Source: Thermoproteota archaeon | Lineage (GTDB): Archaea > Korarchaeota > Korarchaeia > Korarchaeales > Korarchaeaceae | Direction: 5' to 3' | Length of the DNA: 64,000 nucleotides | Assembly: GCA_027491915.1 (NCBI GenBank) | Contig: JAOZGC010000002.1 | Coordinates: 124,001 to 188,000, forward strand | Shown here: piece after piece, positions 32,961 to 42,108 of the stretch | Position numbering within the stretch: the first letter of the stretch is position 1 | Layout of the letters: every line of letters begins with the position of its first letter | Notes under the pieces: generated by a model | Databases searched by the model: none | Told to the model about the DNA's origin: nothing | What the model saw: the letters and a program-made list of their open reading frames with translations, nothing else | Position numbers and translations under genes: made by a program

Positions 32961-33353
32961 TCAGTAGTAGAAGCCTATGAGGACTCCACCGATGCCCAGC
33001 TCCTTGGCCTCTCTGTGGGTCATCACCCCTCTGTTGGTCGATATCACTATGCTACCTATCCCGGCGGCGGGGAGGTACCTCTTCTCCAGCTTCTCTATCT
33101 CCGCCCAACCGACCGAGAACCTGGGCTTTATCACTCCGGCCTTGTTCAATCTCCCGATAAGCCGCACCTTATACTTCCCGAACCGTCCGTCGTCCACGTA
33201 CTCAAATTCTCCAATATAACCGTCTTCCCTCATGAGTTTTAGAACCCTGCCGATCAGCTTCGAGGCAACGGGTATCACGACCTCCCTCTTGCCCAGCCTG
33301 GAGGCGTTGGTGAGGGCGCTCATGGCGTCGGCCAGCGGATCTAGTCTGGTCAC
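32961..33353 (-). CDS. rps8: Ribosomal protein uS8
   Basis: A 130-residue primary 16S-binding protein: [30 protein letters not shown] and the C-terminal [28 protein letters not shown] signature are complete. Confidence 0.96.
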   Translation of the reverse strand: MTRLDPLADAMSALTNASRLGKREVVIPVASKLIGRVLKLMREDGYIGEFEYVDDGRFGKYKVRLIGRLNKAGVIKPRFSVGWAEIEKLEKRYLPAAGIGSIVISTNRGVMTHREAKELGIGGVLIGFYY

Positions 33354-33369
33354 CCGGAGACACCCCCTC

Positions 33370-33525
33370 TCACTCGTACTTCTTCCACCCCATCAGGGGG
33401 GCAACTTCCCTGAAGCAGGACCTGCACAGGTAGAGGTTGTACTTTCTGATGATCCCGTATCCCCTCCTCCCACATCTCCTGCAGACGTAAGCTCCTTTCC
33501 CCCTCCTTTTCCTCTTCTCCACCAC
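33370..33525 (-). CDS. rps14: Ribosomal protein uS14, zinc form
   Basis: A 51-residue protein. The translation from GTG 33525 begins [15 protein letters not shown] and has two CxxC pairs (CRRCG and CRSCF), then [14 protein letters not shown], the archaeal uS14 pattern. GTG 33525 has a Shine-Dalgarno (GAGGGGTGAT) at proper spacing; GTG 33534 and 33522 are alternatives. It sits between uL5 and uS8 as expected. Confidence 0.93.
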   Translation of the reverse strand: MVEKRKRRGKGAYVCRRCGRRGYGIIRKYNLYLCRSCFREVAPLMGWKKYE

Positions 33526-33547
33526 GGAGATCACCCCTCGAAGAGGC

Positions 33548-34111
33548 TCAGGTCACCTCCATGTTTAAGTATTTCTGAGCGTAGTAGATCGACTCCTCCC
33601 GGCCTAGTCTGTGTCTCCTGGGAATTCTCCTTCTCTTGATCCGCCTCTTGGCCACCCTGTAGCCGGGTCTTCCCATGGAAACTGCCACGTCCATCCCAAA
33701 TATTCCTATCTCTGCCTTGTATTTCATTCCAGGGATATCTATGTGCTCCCTTATTCCGAAGGCGAAATTGCCCTCGTTGTCGAAAGAGCTTGCCCTGACT
33801 CTGCGACCGACGGCGTCAAGCAACCTGTTCAAGAGGGCCCCCGCCTTCTCCCCGCGGACGGTCACCGACACGGCTATGGAATCACCCTTCCTTATCCCAA
33901 AATCTCTAATCGTCCTCTTTGCCTTCCTCACAACCGGCTTCTGTCCAGTCAGCTCCTCCAGGACGGATCCGGCCCTCTGGAGGATTTCGCCTCCCCTCCC
34001 AACGCATATGTTCAGCGTTACCGATCTTATCACGGGCCGCCTCATCGGATTGTCTCCCCACGGATCAGCTTCCCTACTCCCCGCCTCGACGCCGCCCTCC
34101 ATGGAGGTCAC
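33548..34111 (-). CDS. rpl5: Ribosomal protein uL5
   Basis: A 187-residue 5S rRNA-binding protein: [56 protein letters not shown] and [14 protein letters not shown] are diagnostic. An N-terminal extension of about 22 residues precedes the NPMRR motif; ATG 34111 overlaps the eS4 stop by 4 nt, supporting the longer start. Confidence 0.95.
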   Translation of the reverse strand: MTSMEGGVEAGSREADPWGDNPMRRPVIRSVTLNICVGRGGEILQRAGSVLEELTGQKPVVRKAKRTIRDFGIRKGDSIAVSVTVRGEKAGALLNRLLDAVGRRVRASSFDNEGNFAFGIREHIDIPGMKYKAEIGIFGMDVAVSMGRPGYRVAKRRIKRRRIPRRHRLGREESIYYAQKYLNMEVT

Positions 34112-34824
34112 CTCACCGTTATCGGCGGGTTGAGGCCTATCACTATCAAGTCCTCTCTCTTCGACAGGAAGGTACCGGGCTCCTCCTCCGTCCCCCTCAA
34201 CCTTATCAGGGAGTCGATTTCCTCTATCGTCCCCACCCTCCCAACGTCTCTCCCACCGAGCACTATCGCCATCTGACCGACCTCCAGGCGGAGCGTCTCG
34301 ACGATGGTCTGCTCGGGCACCCTTATCAGCAGAGAGTCGCCTATCTTATATCCCCCCTCATTAGAACCGGATTCTATCAATATATTTCTTCCATCATGGC
34401 AGGAAAGCTGAATTTTTCCGCCGCGAACGGACTTCTTACCCCTTATGGCCACTATCTTCATGTCGGCCTCCTCCCCGCCCACCTCCCTGAGCTCTAGGAA
34501 CCTCTTCCTGCTCGGGACCACCCTGAAGATCTTCCCGACCTCGGTCAGGGAGACGACGTCGTACACTCCGAGGGGGAACTTGGGATCCCTGACGATCCTG
34601 CCGTCCACCTCGACGCCTCCCCCCTTTATCACCTTCTTGGCCTCCCTGTAGGACGTTGCGAGTTCGAGCACGTCCCTGATCATTACCGCCAGCGGGATGC
34701 ACTTGCGCGCCGGGTGGGGCCCGGGGCTGGGCTTCACCGCCCACTTGAACCTCTTCCTGGGGAGCTTCCAGTGTAGTGGCATCACCGTCCTCTTCATCTG
34801 CCTGGATCCTCCCATTCTGGCCAA
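34108..34824 (-). CDS. rps4e: Ribosomal protein eS4
   Basis: A 238-residue protein: MKRTVMPLHWKLPRKRFKWAVKPSPGPHPARKCIPL opens the family, followed by the S4-like RNA-binding segment (REAKKVIKGGGVEVDGRIVRDPKFPLGVYDVVSL) and a C-terminal KOW domain (LGGRDVGRVGTIEEI). It lies between uL24 and uL5. Confidence 0.95.
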   Translation of the reverse strand: MARMGGSRQMKRTVMPLHWKLPRKRFKWAVKPSPGPHPARKCIPLAVMIRDVLELATSYREAKKVIKGGGVEVDGRIVRDPKFPLGVYDVVSLTEVGKIFRVVPSRKRFLELREVGGEEADMKIVAIRGKKSVRGGKIQLSCHDGRNILIESGSNEGGYKIGDSLLIRVPEQTIVETLRLEVGQMAIVLGGRDVGRVGTIEEIDSLIRLRGTEEEPGTFLSKREDLIVIGLNPPITVR

Positions 34825-34828
34825 TGGA

Positions 34829-35209
34829 TCATCTCCCTCCCTTCCTGTCCAGGATCTTTTGCCTCACCTGATCGTCCAGCTTCAATTTGGTTATGATGAC
34901 CTTGGAGGGGTGTATGGGAACCGGGATCTCAGTCCCGTCGACCTTCCTCCTAGTCAGGTCCTTTATGAAGATCCGCCTCCTCTTGGTGTCCACCCCTATT
35001 ACTTCTCCCTCGCGTCCGATGTGGTCCCCCCTGACGACCAGAACCGTGTCTCCCTTCCGAACCGGGAGGGACCTGGTTCCGTACTTGGACCTCAACTCGT
35101 CGCTCAGGTGGGCCCCCATGAGCCTGTGCCTGTGGTGATAAGGGGCGGCGGCCTCGTACCTCCTCTGAACCCTCGGCTTGGACGACCTGGGCCTGCCCAC
35201 TCGCATCAC
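34829..35209 (-). CDS. rpl24: Ribosomal protein uL24
   Basis: A 126-residue protein of the archaeal/eukaryal L26 type: a basic N-terminal extension (PRSSKPRVQRRYEAAAPYHHRHRLMGAHLS) precedes the KOW domain PVRKGDTVLVVRGDHIGREGEVIGVD. Confidence 0.95.
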   Translation of the reverse strand: MMRVGRPRSSKPRVQRRYEAAAPYHHRHRLMGAHLSDELRSKYGTRSLPVRKGDTVLVVRGDHIGREGEVIGVDTKRRRIFIKDLTRRKVDGTEIPVPIHPSKVIITKLKLDDQVRQKILDRKGGR

Positions 35210-35210
35210 C

Positions 35211-35639
35211 TCACACGACCGTCGCCGATATGGATGATAACACTTCCCACCTCTTGACGGCCTCCTTGGCTATCGGCCCCTTGACCTCCGTCCCCTTGGG
35301 CGTGCCGTCGTCGTTGACCAGGATGACGGCATTATCCTCGAATAAAATCCACTGACCGCTCTTCCTCCTGTACGGTCTCCTCTGCCTGACGACGATCGCT
35401 TTCATCGGCTTGTGGAGCAGCTCGTACTTCCCCTGCTTGACCACGACCGACACCATGTCTCCCACCCTGGCCGCCGGGAGCCTCGCCTTCCTGCCCTTGT
35501 ATCCCATCACCCCTATTATCTGACAGACCCTCGCCCCGGTGTTGTCCACGCACTTCACCTTCGCCATTACCGGGAGTCCGGGAGTTATCTTCGGCAGTAC
35601 CCCCTTCCGCTTCTTCCTCCTTGCTGCCCTCCTCGCCAT
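35211..35639 (-). CDS. rpl14: Ribosomal protein uL14
   Basis: A 142-residue protein: [36 protein letters not shown] and [23 protein letters not shown] are diagnostic. It is the first gene of the long minus-strand block; its usual upstream neighbour uS17 is 18 kb away on the other strand. Promoter: TATA box at 35680-35692 with a 22-nt leader and Shine-Dalgarno GGAGGAGG. Confidence 0.95.
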   Translation of the reverse strand: MARRAARRKKRKGVLPKITPGLPVMAKVKCVDNTGARVCQIIGVMGYKGRKARLPAARVGDMVSVVVKQGKYELLHKPMKAIVVRQRRPYRRKSGQWILFEDNAVILVNDDGTPKGTEVKGPIAKEAVKRWEVLSSISATVV

Positions 35640-35679
35640 CTAGACCCTCCTCCTTCGGATCGAGTCGGACCTCCGCGGC

Positions 35680-35692
35680 CATTAATAAGCTT
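35680..35692 (-). promoter_or_regulatory. TATA box for uL14 (start of the spc-like block)
   Basis: AGCTTATTAATGG-like element on the minus strand predicts a transcript start near 35661, 22 nt ahead of the uL14 ATG. Confidence 0.6.
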
Positions 35693-35693
35693 T

Positions 35694-37070
35694 CTAAGGC
35701 GGGGCGCCGCCCATCCTCCTTGAGATCTCCCTCCCTATCACCACGCCGCTCGCCGAGGCCTGGACGAGCCCCCTGGAGACCCCACCTGCGTCTCCCCCTA
35801 TGAAGAGGCCCTCGACGGTCTCTGTCTCCAGGGAAGGCTTCAGTCTGAACTTGGCGGTGTGGAGCTTAAGCTCCACCCCGTAGAGGAGGGTGTGATCCGA
35901 TGATATTCCAGGCATGACACCGTTGAGCGCATCCAACGTCTCCAGCAGATCCACCAAGTACCTGTAGGGATAGACGAAGCTCAAGTCGCCCGCCACGGCG
36001 CCCTTCAAGGTGGGACGGACGACGCTCCTCGAGATCCTCTCGGGGGTCGAGCGGCGCCCCCTCCTCAAGTCCCCCAGCCTCTGTATCAACGGCTGGTTCC
36101 CGGCTATGTTGTTGGCTAGCCTGGCTATGTCGAGCGCGTAGTCTATGGAGTTCCTGTGGGGTTCCGTGAACTTGGTCGACACCAGTAAGGCGAAGTTGGT
36201 GTTGTCGGTCTTGCAGCATTCCCTGGCCTGCCCGTTCACCGTCACTATTCCCCAGTAGGACTCCGTCACAACCTCCCCCCCCGGGTTGACGCAGAACACC
36301 CTGACCTTGTCGTCGAACGTTGGGGTGTAGTAGATGAGCTTCGGCTCGTACAGCACCTCCGTGAACTCCCTCATGACCTCCTCCGACACCTCCACCCTGA
36401 CCCCCAGATCCACCCTCCCCCCCTCAAACGGTATGCCCAGCCTCTCCGCCTCTCCCACCAGCCAGTGGGCCCCGACCCTGCCGGGCGCGGCGATCACGTA
36501 TCTCCCAGCCACAAGCTCTCCCCCCTCAAGCTCCACCCCCCCAACCCTCCCCCCGTCGGTCACTATCCTCCTCGCCCTCGTCCTGAACCTGAACTCGACC
36601 CCCATCTCCTCAAGCCTCTTCCTGAAGTTCTCGAGCACTGTCCTCCCTCCGTCGCTCCCCATGTGTCTTATTCTGAAGGGAACCAGAAGGAGACCTTGCC
36701 TGTAAGCTTTCCTCTTCAATTCCCTGATCCTCTGTCTATCTACCCCATACAGGCGCTTCGGCGCCCCCATCTCCAGGTACACCTCATCCACGTAATCTAT
36801 CAAATCCCAGACCGCCTTCTCCCCTATGTAACTGGCTAAGTCCCCTCCAACATCCTTTGTCAGGTTAAGTTTTCCATCGCTGAATGCCCCCGCCCCACCA
36901 AAACCGGAGACCACGCCGCAGACAGGGCAGAGGACGCATTTCCCCACGTCTTCGCGGGGACAGTTCCTACCGGTCAGGTCCTCTCCCATCTCCACCAAGA
37001 GGATCTCCGAGTCAGGTTTCAGCCTCTTGATCTCGTAGGCTGCGAATATGCCGGTGGGGCCGGCGCCCAC
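35694..37070 (-). CDS. FAD-dependent oxidoreductase (COG2509 type), start uncertain
   Basis: A 458-residue flavoprotein with a Rossmann FAD site (GAGPTGIFAAYEIK), an unusual Cys-containing loop (NCPREDVGKCVLCPVCG) and SGFGGAGAFSDGKLNL, with the C-terminal FAD motif LFIGGDAGGVSRGLVQAS. This resembles the COG2509 dehydrogenase-like group whose substrate is unknown. GTG 37070 falls in the middle of the first beta strand: the upstream in-frame codons read RWDVVIVGAG, so the real start must be earlier. No ATG, GTG or TTG is available there; CTG 37097 is the best candidate. Confidence 0.87.
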   Translation of the reverse strand: MGAGPTGIFAAYEIKRLKPDSEILLVEMGEDLTGRNCPREDVGKCVLCPVCGVVSGFGGAGAFSDGKLNLTKDVGGDLASYIGEKAVWDLIDYVDEVYLEMGAPKRLYGVDRQRIRELKRKAYRQGLLLVPFRIRHMGSDGGRTVLENFRKRLEEMGVEFRFRTRARRIVTDGGRVGGVELEGGELVAGRYVIAAPGRVGAHWLVGEAERLGIPFEGGRVDLGVRVEVSEEVMREFTEVLYEPKLIYYTPTFDDKVRVFCVNPGGEVVTESYWGIVTVNGQARECCKTDNTNFALLVSTKFTEPHRNSIDYALDIARLANNIAGNQPLIQRLGDLRRGRRSTPERISRSVVRPTLKGAVAGDLSFVYPYRYLVDLLETLDALNGVMPGISSDHTLLYGVELKLHTAKFRLKPSLETETVEGLFIGGDAGGVSRGLVQASASGVVIGREISRRMGGAPP

Positions 37071-37127
37071 TATGACGACGTCCCACCTTCCGCTCAGCCT
37101 GTTCCCTTGCCGGATCCGGGCTCGGGT

Positions 37128-37140
37128 GATTATATAAAGG
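37128..37140. promoter_or_regulatory. Bidirectional TATA box between FAD oxidoreductase and SWIM gene
   Basis: GATTATATAAAGG is centred at 37134, 26 nt from the SWIM-protein GTG (37160). On the other strand CTTTATATAATC would start the oxidoreductase transcript near 37109. No second box is present. Confidence 0.6.
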
Positions 37141-37159
37141 ATCGTCTCAACGTCCGCCC

Positions 37160-37513
37160 GTGGCGCCCAGGGCCCGCCGGATCCGCGACGACCTCAGCCT
37201 CCTACCCCCCGAGAGCGCCATAAAGGCCATAAGGGCCGTTGAGGATGGGAGGGTGATTTCCATACGTGTGGATGGGGAGGATACAGGCGTGAGGTTGGTC
37301 AGAGGGGAAGAGGGCACCTACTTGGTTCTCTCCGGGTCTTTCTGTTCCTGCCCCGACTTCTACGTCAGGGTCCTGTCTAGATCCGAGAGGCCCCTCTGCT
37401 ACCACCTGGCCGCGGTCAGGGTGGCCGAGTCGGAGGGCTCCCTAAGGAGGATTGACCTCTCCCGCGGCAGGCTGATGGAACTAATCTGCCGGCTCCTCTT
37501 CTCGGAAAGCTGA
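37160..37513 (+). CDS. SWIM zinc-finger protein
   Basis: A 117-residue protein with the SWIM zinc motif CSC-x15-20-CYH (FCSCPDFYV to RPLCYHLAAV). Archaeal SWIM proteins are often linked to DNA-processing genes; here no such partner is adjacent. GTG 37160 is 26 nt from the TATA centre, so the mRNA is probably leaderless. Its stop codon overlaps the TATA box of the next gene. Confidence 0.82.
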   Translation: MAPRARRIRDDLSLLPPESAIKAIRAVEDGRVISIRVDGEDTGVRLVRGEEGTYLVLSGSFCSCPDFYVRVLSRSERPLCYHLAAVRVAESEGSLRRIDLSRGRLMELICRLLFSES

Positions 37514-37523
37514 CTTTTTATGA
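37513..37523 (+). promoter_or_regulatory. TATA box for HTH regulator gene
   Basis: ACTTTTTATGA overlaps the SWIM gene stop and is centred 28 nt upstream of ATG 37546. Confidence 0.55.
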
Positions 37524-37545
37524 TTCGAATCCGCCTACCGACAAG

Positions 37546-38301
37546 ATGTCTCCGGGGAATTCGCTGGATGAGGTGACGGCCTCCTACCACAAGAGGATCC
37601 TGAAGGAGATGGTCGCCAAGAAGATAGCCGGGGACATTCTCTTCTCAAAGAATATAGGGCTCGCCATGAGGAAGTGGAGGGAATATTTCAACATTAGGCA
37701 GAGCGAGCTCGCCAGGCTACTGGGGGTATCCGCCTCGGTCATATCCGACTACGAGTCCGGTCGCAGGAAGAGTCCGGGATCCCTCGTGCTGAAGAGGTTC
37801 GTGGAGGCGCTGATAGCAGAAGACGAGAAGAGGGGGGGGGCCGTCATCAGGATAATAGCCAAAACGTCCGGGATATCGGGTCTCCTCACGAGCGTGATAG
37901 ACATAAGGGAGTTCTCTGTTCCTATACCGTCAGAGGAGTTCGTGGAGATGGTCGACGGTGTTGAAATAGTGCCGCCGGAGCCCCAATCATACGTGAACGG
38001 GTACACGATAATAGACAGCATAAAGGCAATCGAAAACCTCTCCGGCTCCGACTTCATGAGGCTCTTCGGGGTCTCGACCGAGAGGGCCCTCATATTCACA
38101 AAAGTCTCCATGGGTAGATCTCCCATGGTGGCGCTCAGGGTCTTCGACATAAGGCCGACCCTGGTTATCCTCCACGGTCCAGATCCAAACAAGGTGGACT
38201 TCCTGGCCACCAAGCTTGCCGAGATCATGCGGGTGGGCCTGGTGGTGACCAGGGTGCCCGACGTGGCCGAGCTGGCCGAGCGACTCAGGGAATCCATCTG
38301 A
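37546..38301 (+). CDS. XRE-type HTH transcriptional regulator (COG1709 type)
   Basis: A 251-residue archaeal regulator. Residues 36-90 are a Cro/CI helix-turn-helix (IGLAMRKWREYFNIRQSELARLLGVSASVISDYESGRRKSPG, given here as key features RQSELARLLGVS and SVISDYESGRR). The C-terminal 150 residues form a conserved effector-like domain (IIDSIKAIENLSGSDFMRLFGVSTERALIF). Ligand and targets are unknown; the divergent-free neighbourhood gives no hint beyond the adjacent iorAB operon. Confidence 0.85.
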   Translation: MSPGNSLDEVTASYHKRILKEMVAKKIAGDILFSKNIGLAMRKWREYFNIRQSELARLLGVSASVISDYESGRRKSPGSLVLKRFVEALIAEDEKRGGAVIRIIAKTSGISGLLTSVIDIREFSVPIPSEEFVEMVDGVEIVPPEPQSYVNGYTIIDSIKAIENLSGSDFMRLFGVSTERALIFTKVSMGRSPMVALRVFDIRPTLVILHGPDPNKVDFLATKLAEIMRVGLVVTRVPDVAELAERLRESI

Positions 38302-38334
38302 TGCACTTTCGTCTTTCGTCGAATTAGTAGCCGG

Positions 38335-38359
38335 TCGTGGGCGAAATTTATATCCACGA
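38335..38359. promoter_or_regulatory. Inverted repeat around a TATA-like element
   Basis: TCGTGG (38335-38340) and CCACGA (38354-38359) flank AAATTTATAT in the 219-bp gap upstream of iorA. It could be an operator or the end structure of the regulator mRNA. Confidence 0.35.
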
Positions 38360-38468
38360 TCGGGCCCCACCCACCGGAACCGAGGGCCGGGGACGGATAG
38401 GTTCTGGATCAATTGTCAACAATACTTCCGATAGGACTAAATATAACTAATATTCGAATATGGGTAAC

Positions 38469-38479
38469 GTTTTTTAAGC
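38469..38479 (+). promoter_or_regulatory. TATA box for iorAB-mevalonate operon
   Basis: GTTTTTTAAGC predicts transcription from about 38499, leaving a short leader with Shine-Dalgarno GGGAGGAG before GTG 38521. Confidence 0.5.
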
Positions 38480-38520
38480 GATCGTCGTGGTGCGTCGGTC
38501 CGCGGTCGGGAGGAGTGGAC

Positions 38521-40398
38521 GTGCCCCTCGACGATGATGATGACGCCGAGGTCAGGTTGATGACCGGCAACGAGGCCATAGCCAGGGGGGCCGTCGAGGC
38601 TGGCGTGTCCTTCGCGACGGCCTACCCCGGAACCCCAAGCAGCGAGGTCCTGGCCAACCTGGCGAGGATGACCGATCCGGAGAGGGTGTACGTAGAGTGG
38701 TCCACCAACGAGAAGGTCGCTTTCGAGGCGGCCTACGCCGCGTCTCTGGTCGGGGCTAGGGCCATGGCCGTGATGAAGCACCTGGGAACCCACTGGATTG
38801 TCGACCCCCTGGCGGTCGCCGCAGTCGCAGGGACGCGCGGCGGGTTGGTCGTGGTGAGCGCTGACGACCCCTACCCCCACAGCTCCCAGAGCTCGGTGGA
38901 TACCAGACTCACAGGCAGGCTCGTCAACGTTCCGGTCGTGGAGCCGTCGGATCCAGCCGAGGCCAAATCTCTCCTAAAGGAGTCCTTCAAGTTGTCGGAG
39001 GAGCTGGAGCTCCCGGTACTCTTCAGGTACACCACCAGAGTCGCGCACTCCAAATCCCCCGTTCCCCTGGAGGAGCCCGAGGAACCGGAGAGGATCCCCG
39101 GGGACTTCGAGAGGGACCCGGAGAGGTTCGTCTCCATAGCCCCGAACGCCAGGAAGAACATACCCAAACTCATAGAGAAGATAGACAGGGCCGCCGAGCT
39201 GCTCGCCAGGCCGCCCTTCGTTGTCAGGGAGGGGGCCTCGCGCGGCGAGGTCGGCCTGGTGGCATCTGGGGTTCCATATCTCTACGCCCTGGACGCCATG
39301 GAGGTCCTGGGCAGAGAGATCCCCGTGCTTAAGGTGTCCCTGGCGTATCCCCTCCCGCCGAAACCGGTCGACGATTTCCTGAGCGGTCTGAGCCGGGTTC
39401 TGGTCTTGGAGGAGATGGAACCGGTCATAGAAGATCAGCTGATTAAGACGGCCTACCTCTCCGGGAGGAACGTCGAGATCCTGGGGAAGTCCACCGGGGC
39501 GACCAAGAGATTCGGGGAGACCGATGCCGACGCGACTCTGAGGGCGGTATCCGCTCTGGTTGGGATGGACGCGCCGGCCAGCAAAGTCAGGTGGTTTGAG
39601 GACAGGAGGATACCCCAGATGTGCGCCGGGTGCCCCCACAGGGGAAGCTACCTATCCATAAAGCGGGGCCTCATCAGGGCCCGCAGGGGGAGGGGCGTCA
39701 TCTTCGGCGACAGGGGCTGCTACAATCAGGGCGCCAATCCTCCTCTGGAGGCCATAGACACGTGCATAGCCATGGGGGCGAGCATAGCCATGGCCGCGGG
39801 CGCCAAGAAGGCCGGTCTGAGGGAGCCAGCCGTGGCCGTGATAGGGGACTCGACCTTCTTCCACGGGGGCATACCCCCTCTCATAGACGCCGTGGAGGGG
39901 AGGGCCCCGATAGTCGTCGCGATACTAGACAACAGGTGGACTTGCATGACCGGCCATCAGCCGAGTCCGACCACCGGGAAGAATGCCAGGGGGGAGGAGG
40001 CGCCCGTCATACTCCCCGAGGACGTAGTCAGGTCCCTGGGAGTCGGGCACGTCGAGGTGGTCGACGCCTACGACCTGAGCAGGGGGGAGGAGGCGATCTT
40101 CAGGGCGGTGGAACACGCGGAATCTTCCGGAGAGCCGGCGGTCGTAGTGTTCAGGGGGGAGTGCGTCCTCCAGGTCCTGAGGCGGATGAGCAGATCCGGC
40201 GAGAGACCGACTCCCTACGAGGTCGTTCCCGACAAATGCGTCGGCTGCAGGATGTGTGTCCTGACGGGATGCCCAGCAATCTCCTTCGATCTGGAAGAGT
40301 CAACGGCCTCGATAGAGGCAACTAAGTGTACCGGGTGCGGCGTCTGCGCTCAGGTCTGCCCGACCTCCGCGATAGTAAGATCTGGGGTGGGATCTTGA
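38521..40398 (+). CDS. iorA: Indolepyruvate ferredoxin oxidoreductase, alpha subunit
   Basis: Oxidatively decarboxylates aryl pyruvates from aromatic amino acid transamination to aryl-acetyl-CoA, reducing ferredoxin. 625 residues from GTG 38521, which has GGGAGGAG at correct spacing. Order: pyrimidine-binding domain (FATAYPGTPSSEV), C-terminal transketolase-like domain, TPP site (GDSTFFHGG, DNRWTCMTG), and two ferredoxin clusters at the end (CVGCRMC-x4-CP and CTGCGVC-x3-CP). It overlaps iorB by 4 nt. Confidence 0.94.
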   Translation: MPLDDDDDAEVRLMTGNEAIARGAVEAGVSFATAYPGTPSSEVLANLARMTDPERVYVEWSTNEKVAFEAAYAASLVGARAMAVMKHLGTHWIVDPLAVAAVAGTRGGLVVVSADDPYPHSSQSSVDTRLTGRLVNVPVVEPSDPAEAKSLLKESFKLSEELELPVLFRYTTRVAHSKSPVPLEEPEEPERIPGDFERDPERFVSIAPNARKNIPKLIEKIDRAAELLARPPFVVREGASRGEVGLVASGVPYLYALDAMEVLGREIPVLKVSLAYPLPPKPVDDFLSGLSRVLVLEEMEPVIEDQLIKTAYLSGRNVEILGKSTGATKRFGETDADATLRAVSALVGMDAPASKVRWFEDRRIPQMCAGCPHRGSYLSIKRGLIRARRGRGVIFGDRGCYNQGANPPLEAIDTCIAMGASIAMAAGAKKAGLREPAVAVIGDSTFFHGGIPPLIDAVEGRAPIVVAILDNRWTCMTGHQPSPTTGKNARGEEAPVILPEDVVRSLGVGHVEVVDAYDLSRGEEAIFRAVEHAESSGEPAVVVFRGECVLQVLRRMSRSGERPTPYEVVPDKCVGCRMCVLTGCPAISFDLEESTASIEATKCTGCGVCAQVCPTSAIVRSGVGS

Positions 40399-41021
40399 CG
40401 GGGGGAGAAAAGCTCGACGTGGTTCTGGCCGGCATAGGGGGGCAGGGAGTGGTGCTCGCGTCGGACATACTAGGCAGGGCGGCCATGCGGGCGGGCTTCC
40501 GAGTAAGGATAGCCAACACCCACGGCCTCGCCCAGAGGGAGGGATCCGTCAGCAGCCACGTCAGGATTGGCCGCGGGATCCACGGTCCGATGGTCAGGCT
40601 CGGGGGCGCCGACGTCGTGGTCGGATTCGAGCTGGCCGAGGCGGCCCGCAACCTCAAATACCTGTCCGACTCGGGCGTCCTGATCTCCAACTCCACCCTG
40701 ATCTACCCCTTGGCCCACTACTCAGGTCACTCTCCCTGGCCTGATGGTCGAGAGATACTGCGCATGATAACCGATCAGATCTCCCCAGACCGCCTGATAT
40801 TATTGAACGCCGAATCTCTGGCGCTGCGGGCCGGGAACATCCGCACGGTCAACGTGGTCATGCTGGGCGTCTTGTCCTCCCTCGATCTCCTCCCATTCCC
40901 GGAGGAGATCCTGTTGTCCGAGATAGAGAGATCCGTCCCCAGGTTCGCGGTCGAGAGCAACCTGAGGGCTTTCGAGTATGGCAAATCCGCCGTTGGGGGT
41001 GGAGATGGTGAGACCGGATAG
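40395..41021 (+). CDS. iorB: Indolepyruvate ferredoxin oxidoreductase, beta subunit
   Basis: The gamma-domain subunit of the 2-oxoacid oxidoreductase, 208 residues. [21 protein letters not shown] and [17 protein letters not shown] are the family marks. TTG 40395 overlaps the iorA stop (TTGA), giving translational coupling. Its last 17 nt overlap the HMG-CoA synthase start. Confidence 0.93.
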   Translation: MTGGEKLDVVLAGIGGQGVVLASDILGRAAMRAGFRVRIANTHGLAQREGSVSSHVRIGRGIHGPMVRLGGADVVVGFELAEAARNLKYLSDSGVLISNSTLIYPLAHYSGHSPWPDGREILRMITDQISPDRLILLNAESLALRAGNIRTVNVVMLGVLSSLDLLPFPEEILLSEIERSVPRFAVESNLRAFEYGKSAVGGGDGETG

Positions 41022-42087
41022 AGGGGTCGGCATAGTTGGTTGGGGGGTGTACATACCCGTCCACAGGATAAGGGCCGAGGAGTTGGCCAGGGCGTGGGGC
41101 AGGGACTGGAAGAGGTTCGCCGCCGGGGTCTTCGTTGAGGAGAAGAGCCTGCCGGGGCTCGACGAGGACACGTTCACGATAGCCTACGAGGCCGCCAAGA
41201 ACGCGCTTAGGAGGGCCAGGATAGATCCCAAGAGCGTGAGGGCGGTCTACGTCGGGACTGAGTCGAAGCCGTACGCCGTCAAGCCAACATCCACCATGTT
41301 GATAGAGGCCCTGGACCTCGGCGAGAGGAGCACCACCGGAGCCGACTTCGAGTTCGCGTGCAAGGCCGGAACAGAGGCCCTGGAGGCCACGATAGGTCTG
41401 GTCGGCTCTGGCATGATAGATTACGGCCTGGTTATAGGCGCCGACACTGCCCAGGGGGCGCCGGGCGATCCCCTGGAGTATACCGCCGCCTCCGGGGGAG
41501 CAGCGCTCGTGATCGGGCCTGTCGAGAACTCGATCGCCGAGATAGTGGCATCTCACTCGTTCGTGACCGACACACCCGACTTCTGGCGTCGGAAACTGGT
41601 TAAGTATCCGGCCCACACGAAGGCCTTCACCGGAGTCCCAGCCTACTTCAGACACATAACGACCGCGGCGAGGGCCCTGATGGACGAGCTGGGAACCAAC
41701 CCAGGGGATTACGACTACGCGGTGTTCCACCAGCCGAACGGCAAGTTCCCCCTGAGGGTCGGCAAGATGCTCGGCTTCCCCAAGGAGAAGATACTACCAG
41801 GCCTGATAACCCCAAAGATCGGAAATACCTACAGCGGATCGTCCCTCGTGGGTTTGTCTGCCGTGTTGGATGTTGCCAAGCCGGGTCAGAAGATCCTCGT
41901 CGCCTCCTTTGGCTCCGGCGCCGGGAGCGACGCCTTCCACATAGAGGTCCTCGACGGGATAGAGGAGGCTCAAGCGCTGGCCCCCAGAGTTTCGGACTAC
42001 GTGAACTGGAAGAGGTACGTGGACTACGCAATCTACGCCAGGAACAGAAGGATGTACAAGATGCCGAACGACATGGGAGCCTACTGA
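41005..42087 (+). CDS. Hydroxymethylglutaryl-CoA synthase, archaeal type
   Basis: Condenses acetoacetyl-CoA with acetyl-CoA in the mevalonate pathway to archaeal lipids. The catalytic triad is visible: Glu in YVGTESKP, Cys in [12 protein letters not shown] and His in [14 protein letters not shown] 41005 has GGGGGTGGA upstream; ATG 40978 lengthens the protein by nine residues. It is followed by acetyl-CoA acetyltransferase and DUF35, with which archaeal HMG-CoA synthase forms a channelling complex. Confidence 0.95.
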   Translation: MVRPDRGVGIVGWGVYIPVHRIRAEELARAWGRDWKRFAAGVFVEEKSLPGLDEDTFTIAYEAAKNALRRARIDPKSVRAVYVGTESKPYAVKPTSTMLIEALDLGERSTTGADFEFACKAGTEALEATIGLVGSGMIDYGLVIGADTAQGAPGDPLEYTAASGGAALVIGPVENSIAEIVASHSFVTDTPDFWRRKLVKYPAHTKAFTGVPAYFRHITTAARALMDELGTNPGDYDYAVFHQPNGKFPLRVGKMLGFPKEKILPGLITPKIGNTYSGSSLVGLSAVLDVAKPGQKILVASFGSGAGSDAFHIEVLDGIEEAQALAPRVSDYVNWKRYVDYAIYARNRRMYKMPNDMGAY

Positions 42088-42108
42088 CCTATTTGGAGAG
42101 GTGGGATC

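Noticed and set aside
38533-38565. GATGATGATGA and TTGATGA as C/D box motifs
   Set aside because: They lie in the first codons of iorA (Asp-rich start) and no D or D' box (CTGA) is suitably placed.
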